Shown here in pieces: positions 17,625 to 26,289 of a stretch of DNA of 49,039 bases. The DNA lies in the NCBI GenBank assembly GCA_947641735.1, contig CANRQR010000009.1:1-49039 (forward strand). The letters run 5' to 3'. The stretch comes from an uncultured Lactobacillus sp. GTDB lineage: Bacteria > Bacillota > Bacilli > Lactobacillales > Lactobacillaceae. Each line of letters begins with the position of its first letter. Position 1 is the stretch's first letter. The notes beneath the pieces are model-generated. The model was given only the letters and a program-made list of their open reading frames with translations, did not search any database and was not told the DNA's origin. The position numbers and the translations under genes are program-made.

Positions 17625-18268
17625 TTAAAAACTAAGCTTAACTTTTCTAAAAATAAACTTATGTAGTAGCATTACTAGATATGTTGTAATAAAAATTAAT
17701 GGAGCTAAATAAATTGGTAATAAAAAAATTAATAAAATTACTGTAAGAAATGTTTTTTAGAATTATTGTTATACTTGCGACAATGGTTAGAAAAACCGTA
17801 ATTACTGGTTGAATAGGAATACATTGTGCGATTGCTGTTCCAATAGCCACACTGGCAAAGATAGCAGGAAAAATCTTACCTCCTCGCCAGCCTAATAGTA
17901 GAAAGAGTCTTGACTAACGCTATTACAAGTAAAAATAATGAAGAATATGAAAGTGCAGTCTTAGAAAATGGCACGATATGAAATTCTCCAGAAAATAGCG
18001 CATGGTCAGTAATTAAAGTTAAGCTCTTAAGGATTAATTCCCATAGAATAGCTTTAAAAATTGGTGATAATTTCCAAGATTCCAGCTTGGTAAATACTTT
18101 TTCTAAATATAAGAAAAAATAAACAAAGATTAGACCAGCTAAGATTGGAATGATGCCATACCAAATAATAGACGATGACCAAGTAATGGCACGTTTATGA
18201 ATACCAAAAGCTCCTTCTTCGGAAAAAAGTTTAAAAATTAGAATCGTGCCAAGTAGCTTAGCTAAAAG
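17625..18268 (-). pseudogene. ClC-type chloride channel/antiporter, C-terminal part, frameshifted
   Basis: On the minus strand, 18268 downward reads hydrophobic protein (LAKLLGTILIFKLFSEEG...). A frame change near 17905 leads into GWRGGKIFPAIFASVAIGTA, which fits the ClC signature around GxFxP. A second frame change near 17700-17760 leads to a final ITTYLVMLLHKF and a TAA at 17625. The frame change at 17905 is explained by one missing T in a T-run. The N-terminal half, including the selectivity region, is absent. ClC proteins move chloride or fluoride; this copy cannot. Confidence 0.8.
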
Positions 18269-18270
18269 TG

Positions 18271-18300
18271 TTCAATTTATTATTGTAATTTGCGTATAAA
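18271..18300 (+). promoter_or_regulatory. promoter of the helveticin-J homologue
   Basis: TTCAAT, 18-base spacer, TATAAA. A start at about 18307 would make the ATG at 18309 leaderless, which favours the downstream starts at 18372 or 18399. Confidence 0.5.
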
Positions 18301-18371
18301 TAAGATTTATGAAGCAGTTTACTTTATTTGTTGTCTTGATTCAAATCGCTCATAATAAATTTGAGGGCAGG

Positions 18372-19394
18372 ATGAATAAAGAAAGGATTTGTCCAGTTAT
18401 GATTGGTAAAGAAACTCAAATACGTTTAGTAAATAAATTAGAAAATATACATCATGTTGTTGTTCAAGCATCAGCGCTCGTCGGGAGCAATGTTTTTGCT
18501 TTGCAACTACTTCATAAACAGAGCGATGTTATTGTTTATCAAACTCCAAATGATAGTGGAACTGTGACCTTTGATGAAAATCATCCAATTTTATTCTTGA
18601 AAGGGCCAAATTCAGCTGGAACTGCTGGCGGACATACTCAGACTTGGGTACAAAGTGGAGAAGACAATAAGTGGTTTGTTGGTACTAAACCTAAAAGGCA
18701 TGGAAATACTTATTGGACCACGCAAATTGCTCGAGTAGCAGTTTCTGGATATCAGACGCAAACATTTACTAATAATACCGATTTACCGCGTTTGTCGTAT
18801 CTTAATCGTGCAGGTTCAGGTTATGGTGATGGAAGTGTGGCTTATCCTGGAAAAGATTTAGTTAGAGTTGAAGCTGCTGTATCGCCCAATGGTCAGTATT
18901 TTTTGATTGCTAGTATAGATAATAGTCATATGGGACACTTCGCCATTTATAATCTTAATGAAGTGAATGAGAAGCTAGATGCTGCAGAAGAAACCTCTGA
19001 AGATGTTAATATTCAAGAGTTAACCTGTCTAGGTGCTTTTAACGTTCCACATTTTAATGATCAAAAGATTCTGTCTATTCAGGGTTATGCGATAGATGAT
19101 AACAAGGATATTTATATTTCAAGTCAACCTAGTCCGCATACGACTTTTTTAGGATTTCCTAAGCAAGGAAAACCACGTGAAATAGTCAAAATTCCCTGGG
19201 GAATATCTAACGCAGATAAGTGGTCTGTAGTTAACTTAGACAATAGTTTAAAACTTGATGCTTTAGATTTTTGTACTGAATTTGAGGGCATTCAAGTAAC
19301 TAGTGACTGCTTTTATTTAACTGTTGCCTATCATCAGCGTAATAGCGACTTAACGACTTTGATGAATAGAATATATCAAGTTGAAAAATTTTAA
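18372..19394 (+). CDS. helveticin-J-like class III bacteriocin
   Basis: A 340-residue protein strongly resembling helveticin J, the large heat-labile bacteriocin of Lactobacillus helveticus. Shared landmarks, recalled from that protein, are AGGHTQTW, PRLSYLNRAGS, VEAAVSP, GHFAIYNL, SIQGYAIDD, DIYISSQ and YLTVAYH. No Sec signal peptide is visible, as in helveticin J. I chose ATG 18372 (GAGG 5 bases before); ATG 18399, with AAAGGA 11 bases before, would align better with the helveticin J N-terminus. ATG 18309 lies almost on the predicted transcription start. No recognisable immunity or export gene is adjacent; Tag follows 22 bases downstream. Confidence 0.9.
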   Translation: MNKERICPVMIGKETQIRLVNKLENIHHVVVQASALVGSNVFALQLLHKQSDVIVYQTPNDSGTVTFDENHPILFLKGPNSAGTAGGHTQTWVQSGEDNKWFVGTKPKRHGNTYWTTQIARVAVSGYQTQTFTNNTDLPRLSYLNRAGSGYGDGSVAYPGKDLVRVEAAVSPNGQYFLIASIDNSHMGHFAIYNLNEVNEKLDAAEETSEDVNIQELTCLGAFNVPHFNDQKILSIQGYAIDDNKDIYISSQPSPHTTFLGFPKQGKPREIVKIPWGISNADKWSVVNLDNSLKLDALDFCTEFEGIQVTSDCFYLTVAYHQRNSDLTTLMNRIYQVEKF

Positions 19395-19416
19395 TATAAA
19401 AAATGGGGTGATAAAA

Positions 19417-19983
19417 GTGAAAGTAAAGCGATGCAGTTGGGGAAATAGTAAAAATCTTGTATATCAATATTACCATGATAAAGAATGGGGAAAACTTAAT
19501 TTAAATTCGAATGACTTATATGAAATGCTAGTTTTAGAAAGTTTTCAATCTGGTTTATCATGGGAGACTATTTTAAATAAAAGAGAAAATTTTCGAGCTG
19601 CTTTTGCAAATTTTGATTATCATAAAGTGGCTAAATTTAATGAACAAGATTTTAAAAAATTAATGCAAAATAAAGGAATTGTTCGCAATCGTTTGAAAAT
19701 TAATGCAGCAATTAATAACGCAAAAGTTTTGTTAAAAATGGAAAAAGAAGGACAAACTTTGGAACAATTTTTAATTAAATTTATTCCTGAACCAATAATT
19801 AACCATCCTCAAAAAGTTGAAGATGTTCCAGCTTCGGATGAACTATCTAAGCAAGTTTCAAGGAAAATGAAAAAATTAGGATTTAAGTTTGTTGGACCAG
19901 TAACGATATATTCGTTTTTACAGGCAGTGGGATTAATTAATGATCATATAGATAGTTGCAGTTTTAAAGATGGAGGAAGGTAA
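19417..19983 (+). CDS. tag: DNA-3-methyladenine glycosylase I
   Basis: Removes 3-methyladenine from alkylated DNA. The 188-residue protein aligns by eye with E. coli Tag: the N-terminal RCSWG and YYHDKEWG, the ESFQSGLSWETIL and KRENFRAAFANFD helices, NKGIVRNRLKI, GFKFVGPVTIYSFLQAVG and the final NDHIDSC. The zinc ligands Cys and His at both ends are kept. The start is GTG with GGGGTGAT 6 bases upstream. It lies 22 bases after the bacteriocin gene, possibly co-transcribed, and its stop overlaps the ATG of the broken AEC permease. Confidence 0.93.
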   Translation: MKVKRCSWGNSKNLVYQYYHDKEWGKLNLNSNDLYEMLVLESFQSGLSWETILNKRENFRAAFANFDYHKVAKFNEQDFKKLMQNKGIVRNRLKINAAINNAKVLLKMEKEGQTLEQFLIKFIPEPIINHPQKVEDVPASDELSKQVSRKMKKLGFKFVGPVTIYSFLQAVGLINDHIDSCSFKDGGR

Positions 19984-20919
19984 TGGCTTTGATACTGCCG
20001 ACAAAACAAGTAGTAATTATGTTCATTTTGATGATTATTGGTTGAGTATGTTATCAAGTTAAGTTTTTGCATGGGCAAACTGTTAAAGATTTAACCAAGA
20101 TTCTGTTATATGTGATATCACTCTGTTTAATTGTCAATTCTTTTCGACAGTCATTTTCAAAAATACGACTATTACAATTTGGTTTAGTATTTTCACTTGT
20201 AGCTGGTTTATTTGTCTTTAAAATTATTATTAGTAGGACAATTTTTAATGAGAAGTGGGTCAAGAATCACCAGAAAAGAACAGTTTTGCAATATGCCGGT
20301 ACCTCTACTAATGCTGGGTTTATGGGAGTGCCATTAGTACAAGCGATTTTAGGAACTAAGGAGTCTTTTTTGCAGCTCTTTATTTGATTGTTTATAACAT
20401 TTTCATGTGGACGCATGGAATTAGGATGTTCACACAAAAGAAAAAGTCATTTAGAGAAATTTTTCAGCAAGCCGTGATAATCCTAATATTATTGCGGCAG
20501 TCATTGGGATGGTTTTGTTCATAACACAGTTTAAATTATCTGATGTAATTTCTGATCCGATGACTTATATTGCTAATTTGAATACCCCTTTAAGTATGAT
20601 TGTAATTGATACAAATCTTGGTGCAATTAATTTAAAAGAGGATTGTCATGATAAGTTAGCCTGGAGCGGGGTTTTTATTAGAAACTTATTTTTCTCAATA
20701 GTTATTTTAGGGATCTTATGCGTTTTGCCATTACCAGTAATTGCCAAAATGACTACTCTAATTATGGCAGCTTGTCCAGTAGCCGGAATTGTAGTTCCCT
20801 TTAGCTTACTTAGTAATTTTGATGTAAAGTTCCCAACTAAATTAATGTGTTTATCAACTTTGGTGGCAATTATTACTATTCCATTAGTAATTTATTTAGC
20901 CACATTGATAGGGATGTAA
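19983..20919 (+). pseudogene. AEC-family (auxin efflux carrier-like) permease, broken in three places
   Basis: Starting from ATG 19983 (TAATG overlap with tag, GGAGGAAGG upstream), the frame meets a TGA at about 20045. It continues as HGQTVKDLTKILLYV and QYAGTSTNAGFMGVPLVQAI, a typical AEC segment. It shifts frame at a T6 run near 20367 and again near 20480, then reads NPNIIAAVIGMV and CPVAGIVVPFSLLS to the TAA. Restoring one T at 20367 gives SFFAALYLIVYNIFMWTHG, as expected. AEC proteins export organic acids such as malate. One nonsense codon and two frameshifts make function unlikely. Confidence 0.88.
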
Positions 20920-20943
20920 GTTAAAAGTTAAGGGATAGAAAAT

Positions 20944-21518
20944 AATGAAAAAGAATAATTATTTAGCAATTAATGAAACAAATGCCTCATTAAATAAATG
21001 GCAATTTTTTCATTAATTTATTTAGTGATTTACTCACTAGCAGGACATTTTGAGGAGAAATATCCACAGCTGTGGAGTCAAGCCTTATATCTAGGAATTG
21101 TTTGTTTACTAGCCTTAGTAACAAGTAAATTTTATAAAACAGATAAAGTGTTTATCAGGTTACCTAAAGAGGGCAAAGCAAAGATTTTAACAATTATTTT
21201 TTTGATTATGTTAGTTGTCCTTTATCTTTTAATAGGTAGCGTAAAGAACTGGATTGATGTTTTTAATTCAATACCAGAAATGATGTGGACCGCAATTTTT
21301 GTTGCCTTAGCAGCAGGATTGGAGAAGAATTTTTATGTAGAGTCCTACTACTTAATTTATTTACTAAAATCTTTGAAAGTAAAAAATACGTTTTAGTTTG
21401 GGGCACATTAGCTTCTTCGTAGGGAGCGATTTTGTTGATTTTTGGTATAGTAATAATTATTTCTTTAAGTTCTATTTATGCATTTAATAGACGTGCTAAT
21501 ACAGTTTTTGAGCATTAA
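20944..21518 (+). pseudogene. CPBP-family intramembrane metalloprotease, decayed
   Basis: Reading from ATG 20944, the frame is lost at a T6 run (about 21004). With one T added it continues into FSLIYLVIYSLAGHF and further hydrophobic segments. The region that should carry the catalytic EExxxR motif reads AAGLEKNFYVES, so the glutamate pair and Arg are missing. A last part ending FNRRANTVFEH follows another disruption near 21395-21420. CPBP proteins are Rce1-like membrane proteases, often linked to bacteriocin immunity in lactobacilli. This is notable because the bacteriocin gene lies 1.5 kb upstream, but the copy looks inactive. Confidence 0.7.
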
Positions 21519-21547
21519 AAAAGCAGATCAAAATGATCTGCTTTTTT
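21517..21547. terminator. bidirectional intrinsic terminator
   Basis: Near-perfect palindrome: A6, GCAGATCA, short loop, TGATCTGC, T6. It ends the decayed plus-strand region and the converging aquaporin gene. Confidence 0.93.
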
Positions 21548-21557
21548 ACATACTTAA

Positions 21558-22313
21558 TTAAAGTCCAAAAGGAATCTTGTAAAGGAAAATTCCAATAATT
21601 GCACCTAGGGTAGGAGCAACGACAGGAATCCAGCCATAACTCCAGTGTGCGCCACCCTTTTTATTAGGGATAGGCAATAATGAGTAAACAAGTCTTGGAC
21701 CAAAATCACGTGCTGGGTTAAGAGCTGGACCAGTTGGACCACCAAGGGCCATAACTAATGCAGTGATTAAGAATCCTACACCGATATTAGCAATATCAAC
21801 AGCTTGTTTGAAGAACATCCCCTTGTAAAGACCAATTGCAACAAACATTAAAACCGCAGTACCAACAACTTCGGAAATAAAACCGTTCCACTTACTATTA
21901 GTACAGTCGCTAGTAGCAAAACAAGAAAATATGATATCAGGATTGGTAGATTCTTTGAAGTGTGGCCAATATACTCCTAAAACAAGAAGTTGACCGCAAA
22001 TTGCTCCTAGTAATTGGCAAGCAATGTAGGGAGCAACTTGTGACCACGGAAAGTTACCAGCAGCTGCTTGGGCAATTGTAACTGCTGGGTTAATATGGTT
22101 ACCTGAAATTGAACCAAATAGCATGGCAGGAAGCATTACACCAAAGCCAAAACTGAAGGCAACCAAGATCCAACCACCGTTAGCTTTGCCATCAGGAGCA
22201 TTACCAGTTGTACCTTTTAAGAAAGAATTTGCAACTGAACCATTACCAAATAATACTAAAATCAAAGTACCGAAAAACTCGGCAAAATACTTAAGCATCC
22301 AACTATGTTCCAT
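21558..22313 (-). CDS. aquaporin / glycerol uptake facilitator
   Basis: A 251-residue member of the major intrinsic protein family with six membrane helices. Both half-helix motifs are present: NHINPAVT and PALNPARDFGPRL. The Asp after the second NPA (NPARD) is the mark of the GlpF-type, glycerol-permeable subgroup. Likely substrates are glycerol, dihydroxyacetone, water or lactic acid. No glycerol kinase gene is adjacent; dihydroxyacetone kinase lies 16 kb away. The ATG at 22313 has GAGAGG upstream with rather long spacing. It is transcribed divergently from the DHA2 exporter pair. Confidence 0.92.
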   Translation of the reverse strand: MEHSWMLKYFAEFFGTLILVLFGNGSVANSFLKGTTGNAPDGKANGGWILVAFSFGFGVMLPAMLFGSISGNHINPAVTIAQAAAGNFPWSQVAPYIACQLLGAICGQLLVLGVYWPHFKESTNPDIIFSCFATSDCTNSKWNGFISEVVGTAVLMFVAIGLYKGMFFKQAVDIANIGVGFLITALVMALGGPTGPALNPARDFGPRLVYSLLPIPNKKGGAHWSYGWIPVVAPTLGAIIGIFLYKIPFGL

Positions 22314-22412
22314 AAGATACTTTTTCCTCTCTTGAAAAATAAGTGAAAAGTAAACACAGCTATTGATTATACCTAAGTTTGTAAAAAAATCATAGCTATT
22401 TTTTTAAGATTC

Positions 22413-22442
22413 TTGCAATTTTAAGCAAAAAGTTTGCATAAT
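22413..22442 (+). promoter_or_regulatory. promoter of the first DHA2 exporter
   Basis: TTGCAA, 18-base spacer, CATAAT. The predicted transcript begins just before the leader hairpin at 22460. Confidence 0.5.
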
Positions 22443-22459
22443 ATAAAGATAAATGTCCA

Positions 22460-22494
22460 AGCTCTAGTTACTTAATGTAATAAGAGCTCTTTTT
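22460..22494 (+). promoter_or_regulatory. terminator-like hairpin in the leader of the first exporter
   Basis: AGCTCTAGTTAC pairs with GTAATAAGAGCT (two imperfect positions), followed by CTTTTTGTT, 22 bases before the start codon. It lies between the promoter and the gene, so it may act as an attenuator. A 4-codon ATG frame (MSKL, stop inside the 5' arm) begins at 22453. Confidence 0.5.
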
Positions 22495-22515
22495 GTTATT
22501 GAGGGAAGTGCTTGA

Positions 22516-23994
22516 ATGAATAAAAAACAGATTACTATGGTAACAATAGCGCTGATGCTAGGGAATGTGATGGCTGGATTAGATGGAACAATTACTAATA
22601 CTGCAATTCCGGCAATTGTTTCAGCGCTACATGGAATCCAATTTATGGGATGGATTGTTGCAATCTATCTCTTAGGAATGTCTGTTTCAATACCTATTTG
22701 GACAAAAATTGGTGAAAAAATTACTAATAAACTAGCTTTTGAAATTGCCTTAGGATTATTTGTTCTGGGCTCAACTTTAGAAGGAATTGCCCCAAGTATC
22801 TACTTTTTCTTAGTAGCAAGAATGATCATGGGAATTGGAGGCGGTGGTATGGGATCACTGCCTTATATTATTGCGGGTTATGTTTTTCCAAATATCAAGA
22901 AAAGAACTCAAATTTTGGGGTATTTAACTGCTAGTTTCAATGGAGCTGCAATTTTAGGTCCCTTAGTAGGAGGCTGGCTAATTGATACTTTATCATGGCA
23001 CTGGGTCTTTTATATTAATATTCCAATTGGCTTAATAGCTTTACTAATTTCATTGATCTACTATAAACCCGTAACACCAAAATCTGCTCCAGTTTTTGAC
23101 TTGGGAGGAGCATTTTTATTGGTTACTGGACTGATTATGTTTTTAATGGGAATTCAACTCTTAGGTCTTACTGCAACTTGGATTGTTGTAGGTTTGATTT
23201 TATTAAGTATTGTCTTATTAATTTTTTTCTTTTTTCACGAAGCAAAGACAGAAAATCCAATTATTCCTCTCTCTATTTTTAGAAATCATGATTTAAATGG
23301 AGATTTTATTTTATTTGCAACTACTTGGGGAGCCTTTATTGCTGTAAACACCTATTTACCAATGTGGGCACAGGCGCTTTTGGGAATGTCAGCATTAATG
23401 GGTGGGATGACTTTGATTCCTAACTCAATTGTTGAAATTATTGCTTCTCAGACAGTTGCCACAATTCAAGAGAAAATTAGAACATTTACGCTAGTAATGA
23501 TTGGAATTGTAACCATGATGATCTCTTCCGGTGGGTTATTTCTAGCAAATAACCAAACATCTTTGTGGATGTTAATTGTAGTGGGTGCTTTTTCTGGAAT
23601 TGGAGTTGGTTTTATCTTTGTGGGACTCCAAGTAAAAGTTCAAATTGATGCTGGGATGAAGGACATGGCGACTGCTACTTCAACTTCTTATTTGATCAGA
23701 ATCTTAGCCCAAACTGTGATGGCAGCTGTATATGGTGTGATTATGAACTTAGCTTTAGCTAGCGGAATCAATTCGCATAGTAATATCACGATGAAGATGA
23801 TGAATGAATTAAGTGATGCAAAATCTGCTAAATTATTGCCACAATATCTTTTGCCAGAAATGCGCCGAATTTTTCATAGTGGTATTCATGAAATTATGGC
23901 AGTCTCATTTATTTTGTTGATAATTGCTACTGTCTTCAATTTTTATTTCAATTTTAGGCAGCCAAATAAAAAACTTAATAGATCATCAAAATAA
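22516..23994 (+). CDS. MFS multidrug exporter, DHA2 (14-TM) family, copy 1
   Basis: A 492-residue proton-driven exporter of the EmrB/QacA type with about 14 hydrophobic segments. The N-terminal MVTIALMLGNVMAGLDGTIT, with the membrane Asp of motif D1, and GGWLIDTLSWHWVFYINIP, part of motif C, are characteristic. Substrate is unknown; the family pumps dyes, antiseptics and antibiotics. GAGGGAAG precedes the ATG. It is followed 105 bases later by a close paralogue, a tandem duplication. Its leader carries a terminator-like hairpin suggesting attenuation. Confidence 0.92.
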   Translation: MNKKQITMVTIALMLGNVMAGLDGTITNTAIPAIVSALHGIQFMGWIVAIYLLGMSVSIPIWTKIGEKITNKLAFEIALGLFVLGSTLEGIAPSIYFFLVARMIMGIGGGGMGSLPYIIAGYVFPNIKKRTQILGYLTASFNGAAILGPLVGGWLIDTLSWHWVFYINIPIGLIALLISLIYYKPVTPKSAPVFDLGGAFLLVTGLIMFLMGIQLLGLTATWIVVGLILLSIVLLIFFFFHEAKTENPIIPLSIFRNHDLNGDFILFATTWGAFIAVNTYLPMWAQALLGMSALMGGMTLIPNSIVEIIASQTVATIQEKIRTFTLVMIGIVTMMISSGGLFLANNQTSLWMLIVVGAFSGIGVGFIFVGLQVKVQIDAGMKDMATATSTSYLIRILAQTVMAAVYGVIMNLALASGINSHSNITMKMMNELSDAKSAKLLPQYLLPEMRRIFHSGIHEIMAVSFILLIIATVFNFYFNFRQPNKKLNRSSK

Positions 23995-24040
23995 AGCTTG
24001 TGTTTGAGAGTTGAAGCAAGTATATTTTAGATAGATTATT

Positions 24041-24077
24041 AGCCTTGATTATTGCGAAGTAATTGGGGCTTTTTATT
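24041..24077 (+). promoter_or_regulatory. terminator-like hairpin before the second exporter
   Basis: A 13-bp stem, 24041-24053 with 24058-24070, using several G-T pairs and closed by a GCGA loop, followed by TTTTTATTTTA. It ends 23 bases before the ATG of the second exporter. It could be the terminator of the first gene or an attenuator of the second; its placement mirrors the hairpin before the first gene. Confidence 0.6.
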
Positions 24078-24099
24078 TTATAGAAAAGTAGGTGTACAT

Positions 24100-25551
24100 A
24101 TGACAAAAAAGCAGGTAACGATGGTGACATTTGCCATGGTTTTGGCTAATGTAATGGCAGGATTAGATAGTACAATTATTAATACTGCAATTCCCGCCAT
24201 TATTGCGGATTTACATGGAATTCAATTTATGGGGTGGATTATTGCAATTATGCTTCTGGGCATGTCCGTTTCAACACCAATTTGGACCAAAGTCGGCGAA
24301 AAAATTGGCAATAAAGCCACCTTTGAATTGTCGTTACTCTTTTTTGTTTTAGGCTCTCTTTTTCAAGGCTTGGCTGACAATATGTATTTCTTTCTTTTGG
24401 CACGTGCTTTAATGGGAATCGGTGCTGGAGGTATGGGATCGCTGCCTTATATTATGGCTGGCTTTATTTTTGACAATATTAGGACAAGAACTAAGATTCT
24501 AGGATATTTAGGTGCTGCTTTTAGCGTAGCGGCGATCGTAGGACCATTAGTAGGTGGCTATTTAGTAGATTCTCTTTCCTGGCACTGGGTCTTTTATATT
24601 AATATTCCAATCGGTTTATTAGCGATCTTATTATCACTAATCTATTACCGTGAAGGAGAGATTAAAGAAACACCGAAGTTTGATGTGCTTGGTTCATGTT
24701 TAATCATTGCGGGGCTAACATCACTTTTATTGGGAATTCAATTGCTAGGTTTAACTAAAATTTGGATTGTTACAAGTTTAATTGTTGCAGGTTTATTATT
24801 ATTAATCTTATTCTTTGTGCATGAAGAGGGACATCCAAATCCTGTAGTCCCAATTAGCATGTTTAAAAATCGGGCTTTAGTTGGTGATTTTTTGCTTTTC
24901 ATTTTTAGTTGGGGTGCATTTTTAGCAATCAATACATATTTACCAATGTGGGCACAAGGTTTGCTGGGGACAACTGCTCTAATTGGAGGAATGACCTTAA
25001 TTCCTAATTCTTTGGTGGATGTTGTAGGCACTTTAGTAGTTAATCCATTAAAAGCTCGCTTTAATAACCGAACTCTGCTCTCAATGGGATTAATTTGTAT
25101 TTTGATTTCATCTCTTGGCTTGGCACTGGCTCCGCAAAATGCCAATATTTGGTGGCTTTCAATTCTTGGAATGTTTTCAGGATTTGGTGTTGGTTTTATT
25201 TTTGTCTTACTTCAAATAAAAGTCCAAGTTGATGCTAGTGAAAAAAATATGGCGCCAGCAACATCGCTTTCTTATTTAATTAGGATTTTAGCTCAAACTG
25301 TGATGGCAGCTGTTTATGGTGTAATTATGAATATGCAACTAGCTAAAGGTGTAATTGAAAATTCAGGTATAACGATGAACATGCTTAATAAATTGAGTGA
25401 TGCTAATTCGGCTAAGAACTTACCGCAAAATTTGTTGCCAACGATGAGAAACATTTTTCATTTAGGCCTTCAAGAAATTATGTGGTGTTCAACTGGATTA
25501 CTCGTAATTGCAATTGGATTGAATTTTATTTTTAATAAAAATACTAAATAA
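24100..25551 (+). CDS. MFS multidrug exporter, DHA2 (14-TM) family, copy 2
   Basis: A 483-residue paralogue of the preceding gene. Long stretches match, such as MAGLDSTIINTAIPAIIADL against MAGLDGTITNTAIPAIVSAL, and GGYLVDSLSWHWVFYINIP. The C-terminal halves are also alike (SYLIRILAQTVMAAVYGVIM in both). Same topology and likely mechanism. I chose ATG 24100, with TAGGTG upstream; the longer frame from 24052 runs through the leader hairpin. A strong terminator follows. Two diverged tandem copies suggest different substrates or heteromeric action, which is inference. Confidence 0.92.
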   Translation: MTKKQVTMVTFAMVLANVMAGLDSTIINTAIPAIIADLHGIQFMGWIIAIMLLGMSVSTPIWTKVGEKIGNKATFELSLLFFVLGSLFQGLADNMYFFLLARALMGIGAGGMGSLPYIMAGFIFDNIRTRTKILGYLGAAFSVAAIVGPLVGGYLVDSLSWHWVFYINIPIGLLAILLSLIYYREGEIKETPKFDVLGSCLIIAGLTSLLLGIQLLGLTKIWIVTSLIVAGLLLLILFFVHEEGHPNPVVPISMFKNRALVGDFLLFIFSWGAFLAINTYLPMWAQGLLGTTALIGGMTLIPNSLVDVVGTLVVNPLKARFNNRTLLSMGLICILISSLGLALAPQNANIWWLSILGMFSGFGVGFIFVLLQIKVQVDASEKNMAPATSLSYLIRILAQTVMAAVYGVIMNMQLAKGVIENSGITMNMLNKLSDANSAKNLPQNLLPTMRNIFHLGLQEIMWCSTGLLVIAIGLNFIFNKNTK

Positions 25552-25552
25552 G

Positions 25553-25604
25553 AAAAGAGCTGATAGACGAGTCCTGAAGTTGGGATTGTCTATCAGCTTT
25601 TTCT
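25553..25604. terminator. intrinsic terminator, long stem
   Basis: AAAAGAGCTGATAGAC pairs with GTCTATCAGCTTTTT across a 19-base loop that can itself pair partly. It serves the second exporter and possibly the converging EF-hand gene. Confidence 0.88.
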
Positions 25605-25614
25605 GTATTATTAA

Positions 25615-26178
25615 TTAATTTACTTTTTCTATTTTTCCAACTGCAATTGGAAGAGTAACGTGTGGACCATAGTTTGCTACGCTGCCTTGGACAGTGTTGG
25701 GAAGCGATAGGCTCTCGGGCACACCGTGAATATAAACTACGCGCTTATCTAAAGCTAGATCAGTTGTGTTAAAGATTTCTTTAAAATGCTTCTTTAATTC
25801 ATTTAAAGGAACATCAGCTTCGTATAGATAGTGACCAGATTCATCAGCATGGGGATAGGAATCAGTAGGAATATTAATTTTTTCGGGATTTTTATTGAAA
25901 GGAACCATTGTTGTGCCTGACACTGGCTCAGTTTCTGGTAAATCAATAAATCCATCTCCATTTAAGTCATTGTCCATTGTTGCTACATGAGCATCTTTAC
26001 CATCAGGGAAACCATGGAAGTGTTGCCAGTGTTCGATGTTTGCTGGAGTGTCGAACATTTCAATCATAATATGTAACGTATCTTGTTCCTCATCTTCAGT
26101 AAAAGTAGCGGTTCCGTGAGGAGAGCAAGCTATTTTTTCGGCATTAAGTGGTCCAATTTTAGCAATATATTTTTTCAT
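25615..26178 (-). CDS. EF-hand-containing protein of unknown function
   Basis: A 187-residue acidic protein with no signal peptide or membrane segment. Residues 71-82, DLNGDGFIDLPE, form a textbook EF-hand calcium loop, with ligands at positions 1, 3, 5, 9 and 12. Just before it is a His-rich stretch, IEHWQHFHGFPDG, reminiscent of metal-binding CHRD-type or Cu/Zn superoxide dismutase-like domains, though I cannot confirm either. The start ATG has AGAAAGGA upstream. It lies between the exporter pair and the TetR gene, on the same strand as TetR but separated from it by 111 bases. Function unknown. Confidence 0.8.
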   Translation of the reverse strand: MKKYIAKIGPLNAEKIACSPHGTATFTEDEEQDTLHIMIEMFDTPANIEHWQHFHGFPDGKDAHVATMDNDLNGDGFIDLPETEPVSGTTMVPFNKNPEKINIPTDSYPHADESGHYLYEADVPLNELKKHFKEIFNTTDLALDKRVVYIHGVPESLSLPNTVQGSVANYGPHVTLPIAVGKIEKVN

Positions 26179-26289
26179 TTTAATTTCCTTTCTAAAAAAT
26201 TAAACTTTCAACTATATTATAGAAAGTAAAATTGAGAAGAAGAAAATATTATGCTTAGAAATTATTGCTAGATAATGGTAGGAGAAGAT

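Noticed and set aside
18309..18371. Longer bacteriocin start acting as a signal peptide (hydrophobic FTLFVVLIQIAH)
   Set aside because: The predicted transcription start is next to this ATG, there is no ribosome site, and helveticin J has no such extension.
22123..22335. Plus-strand coding frame over the aquaporin start
   Set aside because: It is antisense to a well-supported gene and has no ribosome-binding site or recognisable protein features.
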